The notes beneath the pieces are model-generated. The model did no database searches. It was not told the DNA's origin and saw only the letters and a program-made list of their open reading frames with translations. From positions 1-64,000 of the forward strand of contig NZ_BJNT01000008.1 in the NCBI RefSeq assembly GCF_006539825.1: a stretch of 64,000 bases of DNA, given 5' to 3'. A program made the position numbers and the translations under genes. This document shows, piece after piece, positions 7,167 to 17,144 of the stretch (the first letter of the stretch is position 1; the number at the start of each line of letters is the position of its first letter). The stretch is from Corynebacterium variabile (GTDB taxonomy: Bacteria; Actinomycetota; Actinomycetes; Mycobacteriales; Mycobacteriaceae).

Positions 7167-9341
7167 TCAGCGTAGTCGCCGCACCGGCCGGGCCTTGATC
7201 ACCGTCTCGTCGTACTCGGCGTCCGGATCTGACTGGGCGACCACCGCCCCGCCGACGCCGTAGCTCAACCGCCGCTGCCCCTCCGTTCCGACGGCGACGA
7301 GGGTGCGGATGACCACCGACAGATCGACCGCACCGTCGAGCGAGAAATAGCCGACCGCGCCGCTGTACACACCTCGCGGGGCGTCCTCCAGCTCCTCGAG
7401 GATGCGCATCGTGCGTTCCTTCGGGGCGCCGGTCATCGATCCCGGCGGGAAGGACGCCCGGACGGCGTCCACCCCGGTGTGTCCCTCCCCCAGTCGCGCG
7501 GTGACGGTACTGACCAGCTGGTGGACCGTGGCGTAGCTCTCGATGCTGAACAGCTCGGGGACCTGGACGGTTCCCGGCGCGGCGACGCGGCCGAGATCGT
7601 GGCGCACCAGATCGACGATCATGAGATTCTCCGCCCGGTCCTTCTCACTGCGCTGCAGCTCTGCACGGATACGCAGGTCCTCCTCCTCGGTGTCGCCGAC
7701 AGGACGGGTCCCCTTGATCGGCGAGGAGGTGACGAGCCCGTCGACGGAGACCCGCAGGAACCGCTCCGGAGAAGTCGACATCACCGTCACGCCGGGCAGC
7801 CGCAGGAAGGACGCGAAGGGCGCGGGATTGTCGCGCCGCAGCGCCGTGTAGATGTCGAGATCGTCGGTTGGCGTCGCCACGTCGAGGGTGGTGGTCAGAC
7901 AGGCCTCGTAGGTCTCCCCGGCGCGGATGAGGTCCTGGATCTTCCGGACGCTGGCGGTGTAGTCCGCGCGCCCGTGCATGGTGACGGACGCCGCGACCGG
8001 TGCGGGCCCGCCCTGTGCCTCCCCCTGCGTGTCCCTCGTCGCATCCTCTGCCCTGGTGACCAGCTTCCGAACCACAGCTGCGGTCTGTTCGACCCAGGCG
8101 GTCTCGTCGGCGGTGGCCCAGGGGCCGGCGTCCTTCGCCAGCGGCCGGTCGAGAGTCAGCAGATGCGCCTCTGCCTGCTCATGGTCGATGACGACCGCCC
8201 GGTCGAGGAAGACGAAGGCAGCGTCCGGTTGGTCGGCCTCCGCCGCCGGGTGGCGGTTGGGCCCACCCTCGCCGGAGCAGCACTGCGCCTTGACCCCGTA
8301 CCCGAGGTAGCCGACCCAGCCGAGGCGGAAGGCGGAGGGTGGCTCACCGGCGAGGTCGTCGTCGAGTCCGCCGCCACGGATGTTCCAGCGCTCGAGGTCG
8401 GACTGCAGCCAGTCGAGGATGTCGGCCCGTTCGGTCAGGTCTGTGCGGGCGGCGTGGACAGCGTCAGCGTCCTGTCCTCCGCCGCCCCGGGTGACGGTGA
8501 CGGTTCCGGCGTCCACGTCGGCGACGACGGTCCGGGCCGATGGGCCGGCGTGGTTGCCGGTGGCTGCACCCATGACGGAGAACCTCGCCCGCGGATCGGA
8601 GTCGGCGTTGCCGTCGAGCCAGACCGCGGAGCCGGTGGCGCCCCCGTAGAGGGTGCGGAAGAGGTCGTGGGACAGTCGGCGGGTACCCGCCGCGTTCATC
8701 CCGGTGAGTGGGACGACCTTGTCGCGGACAGTGCGGATGCGGCCGTGAGCGCGGGTGAGGTCGGCGAAGTTGGCGAGCAGTTCCGGGCCGTGCCCGGTCT
8801 TCACCGACTCCGGGTGGAACTGCACTCCCCACAGCAGCTTGCCGGGGACGCTGAGCCCCATGACCGTGCCGTCGTCGCTGCGGGCGTCCACTGTGACACC
8901 GTCGGGGAGGTCGGTGACGGCCAGGGAGTGGTACCGCACCGCCTCGAGCGGTGAGGGGACGCCACGGAAGATGTCACGGCCGTCATGACTGACCTGGGAG
9001 GACCTGCCGTGGACCGGTTCAGCTGCCGGCCCGACGGTCCCGCCGTAGAGGTGGGCGATGAGCTGGTGGCCGAGGCAGATACCGAGGACCGGGATGCGTC
9101 GCTCGACGGCAGCGGTGATGACGGCCGGGCAGATACCGACGTCGACCGGGTTCAGCGGGGTGCCGGGCCCCGGGGAGATGACGATGTTGTCGATCCGTTC
9201 GAGCAGTGCGGCGCCGTCGGTATCCCACCGGTCCCAGTCGTTCGGCACGACGACGGGTTCTTCACCGTTGACCCGGATGAGGTCGTGGACGAGGTTGAAG
9301 GTGAAGGAGTCGTGGTTGTCGACGAGCAGCGTCCTGATCAT
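7167..9341 (-). CDS. pabAB: Fused aminodeoxychorismate synthase PabA-PabB
   Basis: Makes 4-amino-4-deoxychorismate from chorismate and glutamine for folate synthesis. The 724 residues join a class I glutamine amidotransferase (about 1-195; nucleophile Cys in GICLGHQ, His/Glu in GVQFHPES) to a chorismate-binding domain (about 220-724; PIKGTRPVG, IVDLVRHDLGRV, GSMTGAPKERTM). The Lys in PIKGT marks PabB; TrpE has Ala there. The ammonia channel is thus built into one chain. The lyase step is the class IV aminotransferase at 27454-28374. ATG 9341 lies 7 nt after a TATTCT box, indicating a leaderless message. yggS follows directly. Confidence 0.95.
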   Translation of the reverse strand: MIRTLLVDNHDSFTFNLVHDLIRVNGEEPVVVPNDWDRWDTDGAALLERIDNIVISPGPGTPLNPVDVGICPAVITAAVERRIPVLGICLGHQLIAHLYGGTVGPAAEPVHGRSSQVSHDGRDIFRGVPSPLEAVRYHSLAVTDLPDGVTVDARSDDGTVMGLSVPGKLLWGVQFHPESVKTGHGPELLANFADLTRAHGRIRTVRDKVVPLTGMNAAGTRRLSHDLFRTLYGGATGSAVWLDGNADSDPRARFSVMGAATGNHAGPSARTVVADVDAGTVTVTRGGGGQDADAVHAARTDLTERADILDWLQSDLERWNIRGGGLDDDLAGEPPSAFRLGWVGYLGYGVKAQCCSGEGGPNRHPAAEADQPDAAFVFLDRAVVIDHEQAEAHLLTLDRPLAKDAGPWATADETAWVEQTAAVVRKLVTRAEDATRDTQGEAQGGPAPVAASVTMHGRADYTASVRKIQDLIRAGETYEACLTTTLDVATPTDDLDIYTALRRDNPAPFASFLRLPGVTVMSTSPERFLRVSVDGLVTSSPIKGTRPVGDTEEEDLRIRAELQRSEKDRAENLMIVDLVRHDLGRVAAPGTVQVPELFSIESYATVHQLVSTVTARLGEGHTGVDAVRASFPPGSMTGAPKERTMRILEELEDAPRGVYSGAVGYFSLDGAVDLSVVIRTLVAVGTEGQRRLSYGVGGAVVAQSDPDAEYDETVIKARPVRRLR

Positions 9342-9348
9342 GCCGCCG

Positions 9349-9354
9349 AGAATA
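9349..9354 (-). promoter_or_regulatory. -10 box of leaderless pabAB
   Basis: TATTCT on the minus strand, 7 nt before the ATG. No good -35 at 17-18 bp. The rest of 9342-9499 shows no gene. Confidence 0.45.
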
Positions 9355-9499
9355 CCGCCGCCATCCGCTGTGCTCCGCCGACAGAGTCGACCTCATGGGC
9401 ACACGTGATCCAGGTAATAGATTCCGGCGGACGCCCCGGGGTGCGGTGGCCGTGGCCGCGCTGCTGCGGGTCCCGGCCGGCTGCCCTGAGACTCCCCGC

Positions 9500-11914
<2,415 letters not shown>

Positions 11915-11936
11915 GGTGTGGTCCTTTCATTCCTGC

Positions 11937-12761
11937 TCAGGTGTGGCGCAGGTCCATGGTGGTCAGAATGATGCTGGCCATCTCCTCCACGCTCATGGCA
12001 TGGGAGTCAATGTAGGGGATGCGGTGGGTCCGGTAGAGCTGTTCTGCCTGGCGGAGTTCGGCGCGGCAGCGGGCAGGACTGGCGTAACTGCTGCCGGGTC
12101 TTCGTTCACCCCGGACCTCGCTGAGTCGTTGAGCGGTGGTGGTCAGCCCGAAAAGCCGGTCCTTGTGGTCCACCAACGCCGGCGGCAGTTCGCCGGGCCG
12201 GTCGTCCTCGGTGAGCGGATAGTTGGCCACACGCAGTCCGTGCTGCAGCGCGAGGTACATGGCGGTGGGGGTCTTACCGCAGCGGGACGGGGCCAGGAGG
12301 ATGAGATCCGCCACCTCGAGGTGGCGGAGGTCGGCGGCGTCATCGTGGGCGATGGAGAACTCCACGGCGTCTATGCGGTCGTGGTAGCGCTCCATGTTGC
12401 CGACGCGGTGGTAGGCGGTGGCCCTGCCGGAGCGTTCGGTGCCGAGGATGTCCTCCAGGCGGGCGAGGTGCGTGCCGAGCAGGTCGATGACCTCGCCGGG
12501 AGCCTTGCTCAGTTCCGCGGCGACGGCGGTGTCGCGGACGGTGACGAAGATCAGCGGGGTGTGGCCGGGGACGTCCGCGCTCTCCGTGGTGATCTGGTCG
12601 ACGGCGCGACGGGCGGTCTCCACGGACTCGATGAAGGGCAGGTGATGACGCTGCCAGTCGAGGTCCGGAAACTGTGCGAGCAGAGCATTTCCCAGGGTGT
12701 CCGCGGTGATACCGGTGCTGTCGGAGACGAAGTAGACAGGGCGACCTGTCGTATCCACCAT
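11937..12761 (-). CDS. ppsR: PEP synthase regulatory kinase/pyrophosphorylase
   Basis: Bifunctional DUF299 protein that uses ADP to phosphorylate the Thr next to the catalytic His of PpsA (inactivation) and removes it with phosphate (activation). The 274 residues start VYFVSDSTGITADTLGNALLAQF, and the P-loop-like LAPSRCGKTPTAMYLA lies at about 156-171, followed by GLRVANYPL. The open frame continues upstream, but the family match begins at ATG 12761, which has GAGGA six bases ahead. It sits directly before its target gene. Identification is firm from family and context. Confidence 0.93.
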   Translation of the reverse strand: MVDTTGRPVYFVSDSTGITADTLGNALLAQFPDLDWQRHHLPFIESVETARRAVDQITTESADVPGHTPLIFVTVRDTAVAAELSKAPGEVIDLLGTHLARLEDILGTERSGRATAYHRVGNMERYHDRIDAVEFSIAHDDAADLRHLEVADLILLAPSRCGKTPTAMYLALQHGLRVANYPLTEDDRPGELPPALVDHKDRLFGLTTTAQRLSEVRGERRPGSSYASPARCRAELRQAEQLYRTHRIPYIDSHAMSVEEMASIILTTMDLRHT

Positions 12762-12799
12762 GTGCGTCCTCACTGCGGTTGTGCTGTGATCGTGGGTCC

Positions 12800-12827
12800 G
12801 GCCCCAGGTCTGGCCCCAGGTCTGGCC
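12800..12827. repeat. 12-bp tandem repeat upstream of ppsR
   Basis: GGCCCCAGGTCT occurs twice head to tail (12800-12811, 12812-12823) and begins a third time (GGCC). It lies about 40-65 bp before the ppsR start. Whether it is functional is unknown. Confidence 0.6.
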
Positions 12828-12987
12828 GTGGCTAATTCCATCGACCGTGAAACTGCCCCCGAGGGTAGCAGCGGTCTCCGCCCGATCTCCGTGGCCGCTG
12901 TGGGATCTCAACCCCGGACGGGGTTACCTGTCCTACGGGATGGGGCGCGGGACGCGGAGTGGCGCAGGCCCCGCCCACCCACATCGC

Positions 12988-13122
12988 CCTCCAGTCGTCA
13001 TGCAGCCTCCAGTCGTCATGCAGCACATCCCGGTCATGAGTTCCGCCCAGGCGTCATGAGAAAACCGCGATTCAACGGCTCAAGGCGTGATTTTCTCATG
13101 ACACCCGGGCGTTTCCCATGAC
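12988..13122. repeat. GTCATG motif cluster, with an 18-bp tandem repeat
   Basis: Non-coding DNA between ppsR and tRNA-Lys. CCTCCAGTCGTCATGCAG is tandemly repeated (12988-13005 and 13006-13023). GTCATG then recurs at 13033 and 13053, and its complement CATGAC at 13097 and 13117. GTCATGAGAAAA (13053-13064) and TTTTCTCATGAC (13091-13102) form a perfect 12-bp inverted repeat with a 26-nt spacer. That makes six copies of the hexamer in 126 bp. The rest of 12762-13215 has no gene. Confidence 0.7.
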
Positions 13123-13215
13123 ACCTGGCCCGCGGTGATGCCACACCGTCGACCCCACCACGCGTGAGGCACCGGCGTGTTGCCGACCTGTACCCGGTGC
13201 CGTCCGGGAACAGGA

Positions 13216-13249
13216 AGAGGGCCTGCCGGAAAGTCCCGACAGGCCCTCT
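13216..13249 (-). terminator. Terminator after tRNA-Lys
   Basis: AGAGGGCCTG (13216-13225) and CAGGCCCTCT (13240-13249) pair perfectly, 20 nt after the tRNA 3' end. No clear T-tract. Confidence 0.65.
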
Positions 13250-13268
13250 GACCTGGCATTACATACAG

Positions 13269-13341
13269 TGGGCCCTGTGGGGCTCGAACCCACGACCTGC
13301 GGATTAAAAGTCCGTAGCTCTACCAACTGAGCTAAAGGCCC
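13269..13341 (-). tRNA. tRNA-Lys (TTT)
   Basis: A 73-nt cloverleaf on the minus strand: acceptor GGGCCTT/AGGGCCC with discriminator A, D-arm AGCTCAGTTGGTAGAGC, anticodon loop CTTTTAA (TTT), T-arm GGGTTCGAGCCCC. Confidence 0.96.
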
Positions 13342-13359
13342 GTACCACTGTCGAGGGAG

Positions 13360-13365
13360 AGTGTA
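13360..13365 (-). promoter_or_regulatory. -10 box of tRNA-Lys
   Basis: TACACT on the minus strand, giving a start about 12 nt before the tRNA. The -35 (near 13383-13389) is weak. Confidence 0.4.
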
Positions 13366-13444
13366 GCGCACAGCCCACCACGGGTGTGCGTCCGCCCCCG
13401 ACGCAGTGCAGGACGCAGTACAGGACGCCGCGCAGTACACGACA

Positions 13445-13481
13445 ACGGGACAGGCCACCAGCCGCAGTGCACCTGTCCCGT
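13445..13481 (-). terminator. Hairpin after the first CoA-transferase gene
   Basis: ACGGGACAGG (13445-13454) and CCTGTCCCGT (13472-13481) pair perfectly, 56 nt after the stop codon. No T-tract. Confidence 0.55.
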
Positions 13482-13537
13482 CCTGATCCCGGACGCCACG
13501 GCAGCCGCACCGTGGGCACCCGGGAAGCTGAGGCAGC

Positions 13538-15040
13538 CTACTTCAGCATGGAGCCGGTCTCCACGAACCGCTTCTGGAAGTCGAAGACGTGGGCCAGCTC
13601 GTGCGGGGTCTGCAGGAACTCACCCTGACCCGCACGGTCGACGTACTCCTCCAGCAGCGGCCGGTACTCCGGCGCGGCGATGGCGATCATCTTCTCCGCA
13701 CGGTCACGGGGTGCCAGACCACGCAGGTCGGCGTAGCCGTGTTCGGTGATGACGACCATGACGTCGTGCTCGGTGTGGTCCGTGTGGGTCACGTAGGGCA
13801 CGATCGCCGACAGTGCGCCGCCCTTGGCGACCGCCGGGCTGATGAAGGAGGAGATGTAGGCGTTACGGGTGAAGTCACCCGAACCACCGATGCCATTCAT
13901 CACGCGGGAGCCGATGACGTTGGTGGAGTTGATGTTGCCGTAGATGTCCGCCTCGATCATGCCGTTGGTGGCGATGAGGCCGAGTCGACGGATGACCTCC
14001 GGGTGGTTGGAGACCTGCTGCGGACGCAGGATGATGTTCTCCCGGTAGCGCTTCGCCTCCCGGTTCATCTTCTCCGCATACTCGGGCGACAGTGAGAAGG
14101 ACGTCGCGGACGCCACGGACATCTTGCCGGCGTCGATGAGGTCGAGCATGCCGTCCTGGATGACCTCGGTGTAGGCCGTGATGTTCTCGAACTTCGAGTC
14201 CAGCAGGCCCGCCATCACGGCGTTCGGGACGTTACCCACACCGGACTGCATGATGTAGCGGTCGTAGGAGAGACGACCTGCCCGGACCTCGCCCTCGAGG
14301 AAATCGAGGAAGTAACCGGCGATCTTCTTGGAGGTCTCGTCGGCGGGCTTGAAGGGGGCGTTGCGGTCCGGGGAGTCCGTCTCGACGACAGCGACGACCT
14401 TGCTGACGTCGATGTCGATATACGGGCTGCCGATCCGGTCGCCGACCTCGGTGATCGGGATGGGCTGGCGGTGGCCCGGGAGCGGGATGCGGTAGATGTC
14501 ATGCATCCCCTCGAGTTCCTCCGACTGCCAGGAGTTCACTCCGAGGATGATCTTGTCTGCCGCGTCAAGGTACTCGACGTTGTTGCCCACCGAGGAGGAG
14601 GGGACGATCCGTCCGTCCTCGAGGATCTTGGTGACCTCGACGATGGCGACATCCATCTTCCCGAAGAAGCCCTCCTGGACCATCATGCCCAGGTGGGAGA
14701 GGTGGATGTCCGCGTACTTCATCTGACCGGAGTTGATCTTGTCGCGCATGATCGGGTCGGACTGGTACGGGGCACGGAACTTCACCGCGTCCGCCTCGGC
14801 GAGCTCACCGTCGAGCTCGGCGGAGGTGGAGGCTCCGGTGAGCAGGGAGATGGAGAAGCTGTCGCCGCGGTCGTGGAACTCCTTGGCCCGCTTGGCGATC
14901 GCGGTCGGCAGCACCTTGGGGTAGCCGGCGCCGGTGAACCCGGACATTCCGACGAGGTCTCCGTCATTGACGAAGGTGGCGGCCTCGTCAGCGGTCATGA
15001 CCTTTGCGCGCAGTCCTGGGTGGGCGATCCTGTCTGACAT
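13538..15040 (-). CDS. Acetyl-CoA hydrolase/succinyl-CoA:acetate CoA-transferase, copy A
   Basis: Class I CoA-transferase of the AarC/Cat1/ActA type: moves CoA between succinyl-CoA, acetate and possibly propionate through a gamma-glutamyl-CoA intermediate. The 500 residues match the family length. The likely nucleophile is Glu292 in ITAYTEVIQDGMLDLID, close to the Glu294 nucleophile of Acetobacter AarC; GVGNVPNAV, SNHPEVIRRLG and NGIGGSGDFTRNAY are family motifs. Start has AGGAGA eight bases upstream. It is preceded by a TATAAT promoter and a 17-bp palindrome. The adjacent gene at 15330-16832 is a paralogue of the same length. The C. glutamicum orthologue is actA/cat. Substrate preference of each copy cannot be told. 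Confidence 0.92.
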   Translation of the reverse strand: MSDRIAHPGLRAKVMTADEAATFVNDGDLVGMSGFTGAGYPKVLPTAIAKRAKEFHDRGDSFSISLLTGASTSAELDGELAEADAVKFRAPYQSDPIMRDKINSGQMKYADIHLSHLGMMVQEGFFGKMDVAIVEVTKILEDGRIVPSSSVGNNVEYLDAADKIILGVNSWQSEELEGMHDIYRIPLPGHRQPIPITEVGDRIGSPYIDIDVSKVVAVVETDSPDRNAPFKPADETSKKIAGYFLDFLEGEVRAGRLSYDRYIMQSGVGNVPNAVMAGLLDSKFENITAYTEVIQDGMLDLIDAGKMSVASATSFSLSPEYAEKMNREAKRYRENIILRPQQVSNHPEVIRRLGLIATNGMIEADIYGNINSTNVIGSRVMNGIGGSGDFTRNAYISSFISPAVAKGGALSAIVPYVTHTDHTEHDVMVVITEHGYADLRGLAPRDRAEKMIAIAAPEYRPLLEEYVDRAGQGEFLQTPHELAHVFDFQKRFVETGSMLK

Positions 15041-15120
15041 TGTGTGATCTCTCCTAGGTGTTTTCGGTGGTCACCGTACATAGTGATGAGACTCACGATA
15101 TGCTCATCAACGTGATGCCC

Positions 15121-15149
15121 ATTATATGGATCCGGAAACATAGTTTCCG
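15121..15149 (-). promoter_or_regulatory. Promoter and 17-bp palindrome of CoA-transferase copy A
   Basis: A perfect TATAAT (15121-15126, minus strand) lies beside CGGAAAC-ATA-GTTTCCG (15133-15149), a perfect inverted repeat where the -35 should be. The -35 itself is poor (TCGGAA), so the site may bind an activator or repressor. A second inverted repeat TGATGAG/CTCATCA (15084-15090, 15103-15109) lies in the leader. Confidence 0.55.
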
Positions 15150-15247
15150 AATCTGCTCCATTCGGGGGTAGCGGAGGTCCTGCACCCCCCTCAACAAATT
15201 CCCGACCCACCATCTCAACGTCCCCTCGACATCCCCGAACATACAGA

Positions 15248-15281
15248 AGACCCGCCGGACGCGGTGCGCGTCGGCGGGTCT
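15248..15281 (-). terminator. Terminator after CoA-transferase copy B
   Basis: AGACCCGCCGGACGC (15248-15262) pairs with GCGTCGGCGGGTCT (to 15281) with one bulged base. It separates the two CoA-transferase genes, so they are probably independent transcripts. Confidence 0.65.
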
Positions 15282-15329
15282 GCGGCCCGGTACCGACCGG
15301 CGGCGGAGCGCCGGAGGTCGTAGGAGGGG

Positions 15330-16832
15330 CTACTTCTTCATGGAACCGGTCTCCAGGAAACGGGTGTGGAACTCGAAGGCACGGGTCAGGTCGTGCGGGG
15401 TGTGCTGCGCCTTGGACTTGGAGGCGAACTCCACGTACTCCTCCAGCAGCGGGCGGTACTCCGGGGCGGCGATGTCGATCATCTTCCTGACCCGGTCACG
15501 CGGGCACAGACCACGCAGGTCAGCGTAACCCCGCTCGGTGACGATGAGCTTGACGTCGTGCTCGGCGTGGTCGATGTGGGACGCGAAGGGCACGATGGCG
15601 GAGATGTCGCCGTCCTTGGCCACGGACGGGGTAACGAAGGAGGAGATGTAGGCGTTGCGGGTGAAGTCACCCGAGCCGCCGATACCGTTCATCATCTTCG
15701 AGCCGGCGACGTTGGTGGAGTTCACGTTGCCGTAGATGTCGGCCTCGATCATGCCGTTGATGCCGATCGGAGCGAGTCGACGGATGACCTCCGGATGGTT
15801 GGAGACCTGCTGGGGACGCAGCACGATGTGGTTGCGGTAGCGGTCGGCCTCCTGGTTCATCCGGTGGGCGGCGTCCGGGGAGAGACAGAAGGAGGTCGCG
15901 GAGGCGAAGGACATCTTGCCGGAGTCGATGAGGTCCAGCATGCCGTCCTGGATGACCTCGGTGTAGGCGGTGATGTTCTCGAACCTGGAGTCCTCCAGGC
16001 CGGCGAGGACGGCGTTCGGCACGTTGCCGACACCGTTCTGCAGGATCAGGCGGTCGTAGGCCAGGCGACCGGCGTGGACCTCACCGTCGAGGAAGTCGAG
16101 GAGGTGGCCGGCGATGGCCTTGGAGGTCTCGTCGACCGGACGGAAGGGGGCGTTGCGGTCCGGGCCGTCGGTGTGGACGATCGCGACGATCTTCTCCGGG
16201 TCGACGTCGATCGAGGTGCCGCCGATACGGTCACCGGGGTTGCAGATCGGCAGCGGGACGCGGGAGCCCGGCATCGGCATGCGGTAGATGTCGTGCATAC
16301 CCTCGAGCTCGAGGTCCTGCCACTCGTTGATCTCGATGATGATGCGGTCGGCGGCGTCCATGTACTCGACGTTGTTGCCGACGGCGGAGGACGGGACGAT
16401 GGAGCCGTCCTCGCGGATGGCGACAGCCTCGATGATGGCGACGTCCATGTGGCCGAAGAAGCCCTCCTGGACGTACATGCCGAGCTCAGAGAGGTGGATG
16501 TCGGTGTACTTGACCTTGCCCTCGTTGATCTTGGCCCGCATCTTCGGGTCGGTGTTGAACGGGGAGCGGAAGCTCACGGCGTCGGCCTCGGCGAGAACGC
16601 CGTCGTTCTCCGGGGCGGTGGAGGCGCCGGTGAGGATCTTCACGGCCCACTCGTCGCCACGTGCGTGCGCCTCGTTCGCCTTGGCGGCGATGGCGGCAGG
16701 CATGCCCTTGGGGTAGCCGGCACCGGTGAAACCGGAGGTCCCGATCATGTCACCGTTGTTGATGAACTGCACCGCCTCTTCGGCGGACATGACCTTGGAC
16801 TTCAGGGACTGGTTCCTGATGCGCTCTGACAC
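15330..16832 (-). CDS. Acetyl-CoA hydrolase/succinyl-CoA:acetate CoA-transferase, copy B
   Basis: Full-length paralogue (500 residues) of the gene at 13538-15040, alignable end to end without a gap of any size. It keeps the nucleophile segment ITAYTEVIQDGMLDLID and NGIGGSGDFTRNAY. Differences fall mainly in the N-terminal third and around residues 185-200, which may alter acyl-group choice. GTG start at 16832 has AAGGAGAG seven bases upstream. A terminator and a separate upstream region suggest independent regulation from copy A. In C. glutamicum a single such gene lies near sucCD, as I recall; here sucCD is not in the window. Role: acetate/succinate exchange, possibly closing the TCA cycle (inference). 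Confidence 0.92.
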   Translation of the reverse strand: MSERIRNQSLKSKVMSAEEAVQFINNGDMIGTSGFTGAGYPKGMPAAIAAKANEAHARGDEWAVKILTGASTAPENDGVLAEADAVSFRSPFNTDPKMRAKINEGKVKYTDIHLSELGMYVQEGFFGHMDVAIIEAVAIREDGSIVPSSAVGNNVEYMDAADRIIIEINEWQDLELEGMHDIYRMPMPGSRVPLPICNPGDRIGGTSIDVDPEKIVAIVHTDGPDRNAPFRPVDETSKAIAGHLLDFLDGEVHAGRLAYDRLILQNGVGNVPNAVLAGLEDSRFENITAYTEVIQDGMLDLIDSGKMSFASATSFCLSPDAAHRMNQEADRYRNHIVLRPQQVSNHPEVIRRLAPIGINGMIEADIYGNVNSTNVAGSKMMNGIGGSGDFTRNAYISSFVTPSVAKDGDISAIVPFASHIDHAEHDVKLIVTERGYADLRGLCPRDRVRKMIDIAAPEYRPLLEEYVEFASKSKAQHTPHDLTRAFEFHTRFLETGSMKK

Positions 16833-17108
16833 TGGCTCTCCTTGTATATATCTCTGCCTGATCGTTGTTTTCTGATCAAACGCGTACTCAGCCGCCCAAG
16901 TATGGCAGACAGGTCGCGATACCGCATCGTCGTCGATCCGGCAGGAGTTTCCGCCGATGGACCGCCGACTGTGACACGCTCCACCCCCACCCTAGTGAGA
17001 CGTGCCAGGTCACTGATAAACAAGGCTACCCTCACCACCCCCGCCACGTACACCCGCGTTGTCCACGACCTTGAACAGGCATTCATGTCAACAGGTCTGT
17101 CCGGGGAA

Positions 17109-17138
17109 TTGCACCGGCCACACCCACGGTGTGAGAAT
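17109..17138 (+). promoter_or_regulatory. Leaderless promoter of dusB
   Basis: TTGCAC (17109-17114), 18-bp spacer, GAGAAT (17133-17138), then 6 nt to the GTG at 17145. This supports the chosen start. The divergent region 16833-17108 shows no other gene. Confidence 0.45.
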
Positions 17139-17144
17139 CGGACG

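Noticed and set aside
12800..13023. Short tandem repeats as a CRISPR array
   Set aside because: The units abut directly with no spacers, there are only two copies of each, and no cas gene is present.
13344..13537. Arg/Pro-rich frames between tRNA-Lys and the CoA-transferase
   Set aside because: They overlap a tRNA promoter and a terminator hairpin and have no coding features.
16842..17144. N-terminal extension of about 100 residues on DusB
   Set aside because: No similarity, wrong composition for the family, and a TTGCAC/GAGAAT promoter ends 6 nt before the downstream GTG.
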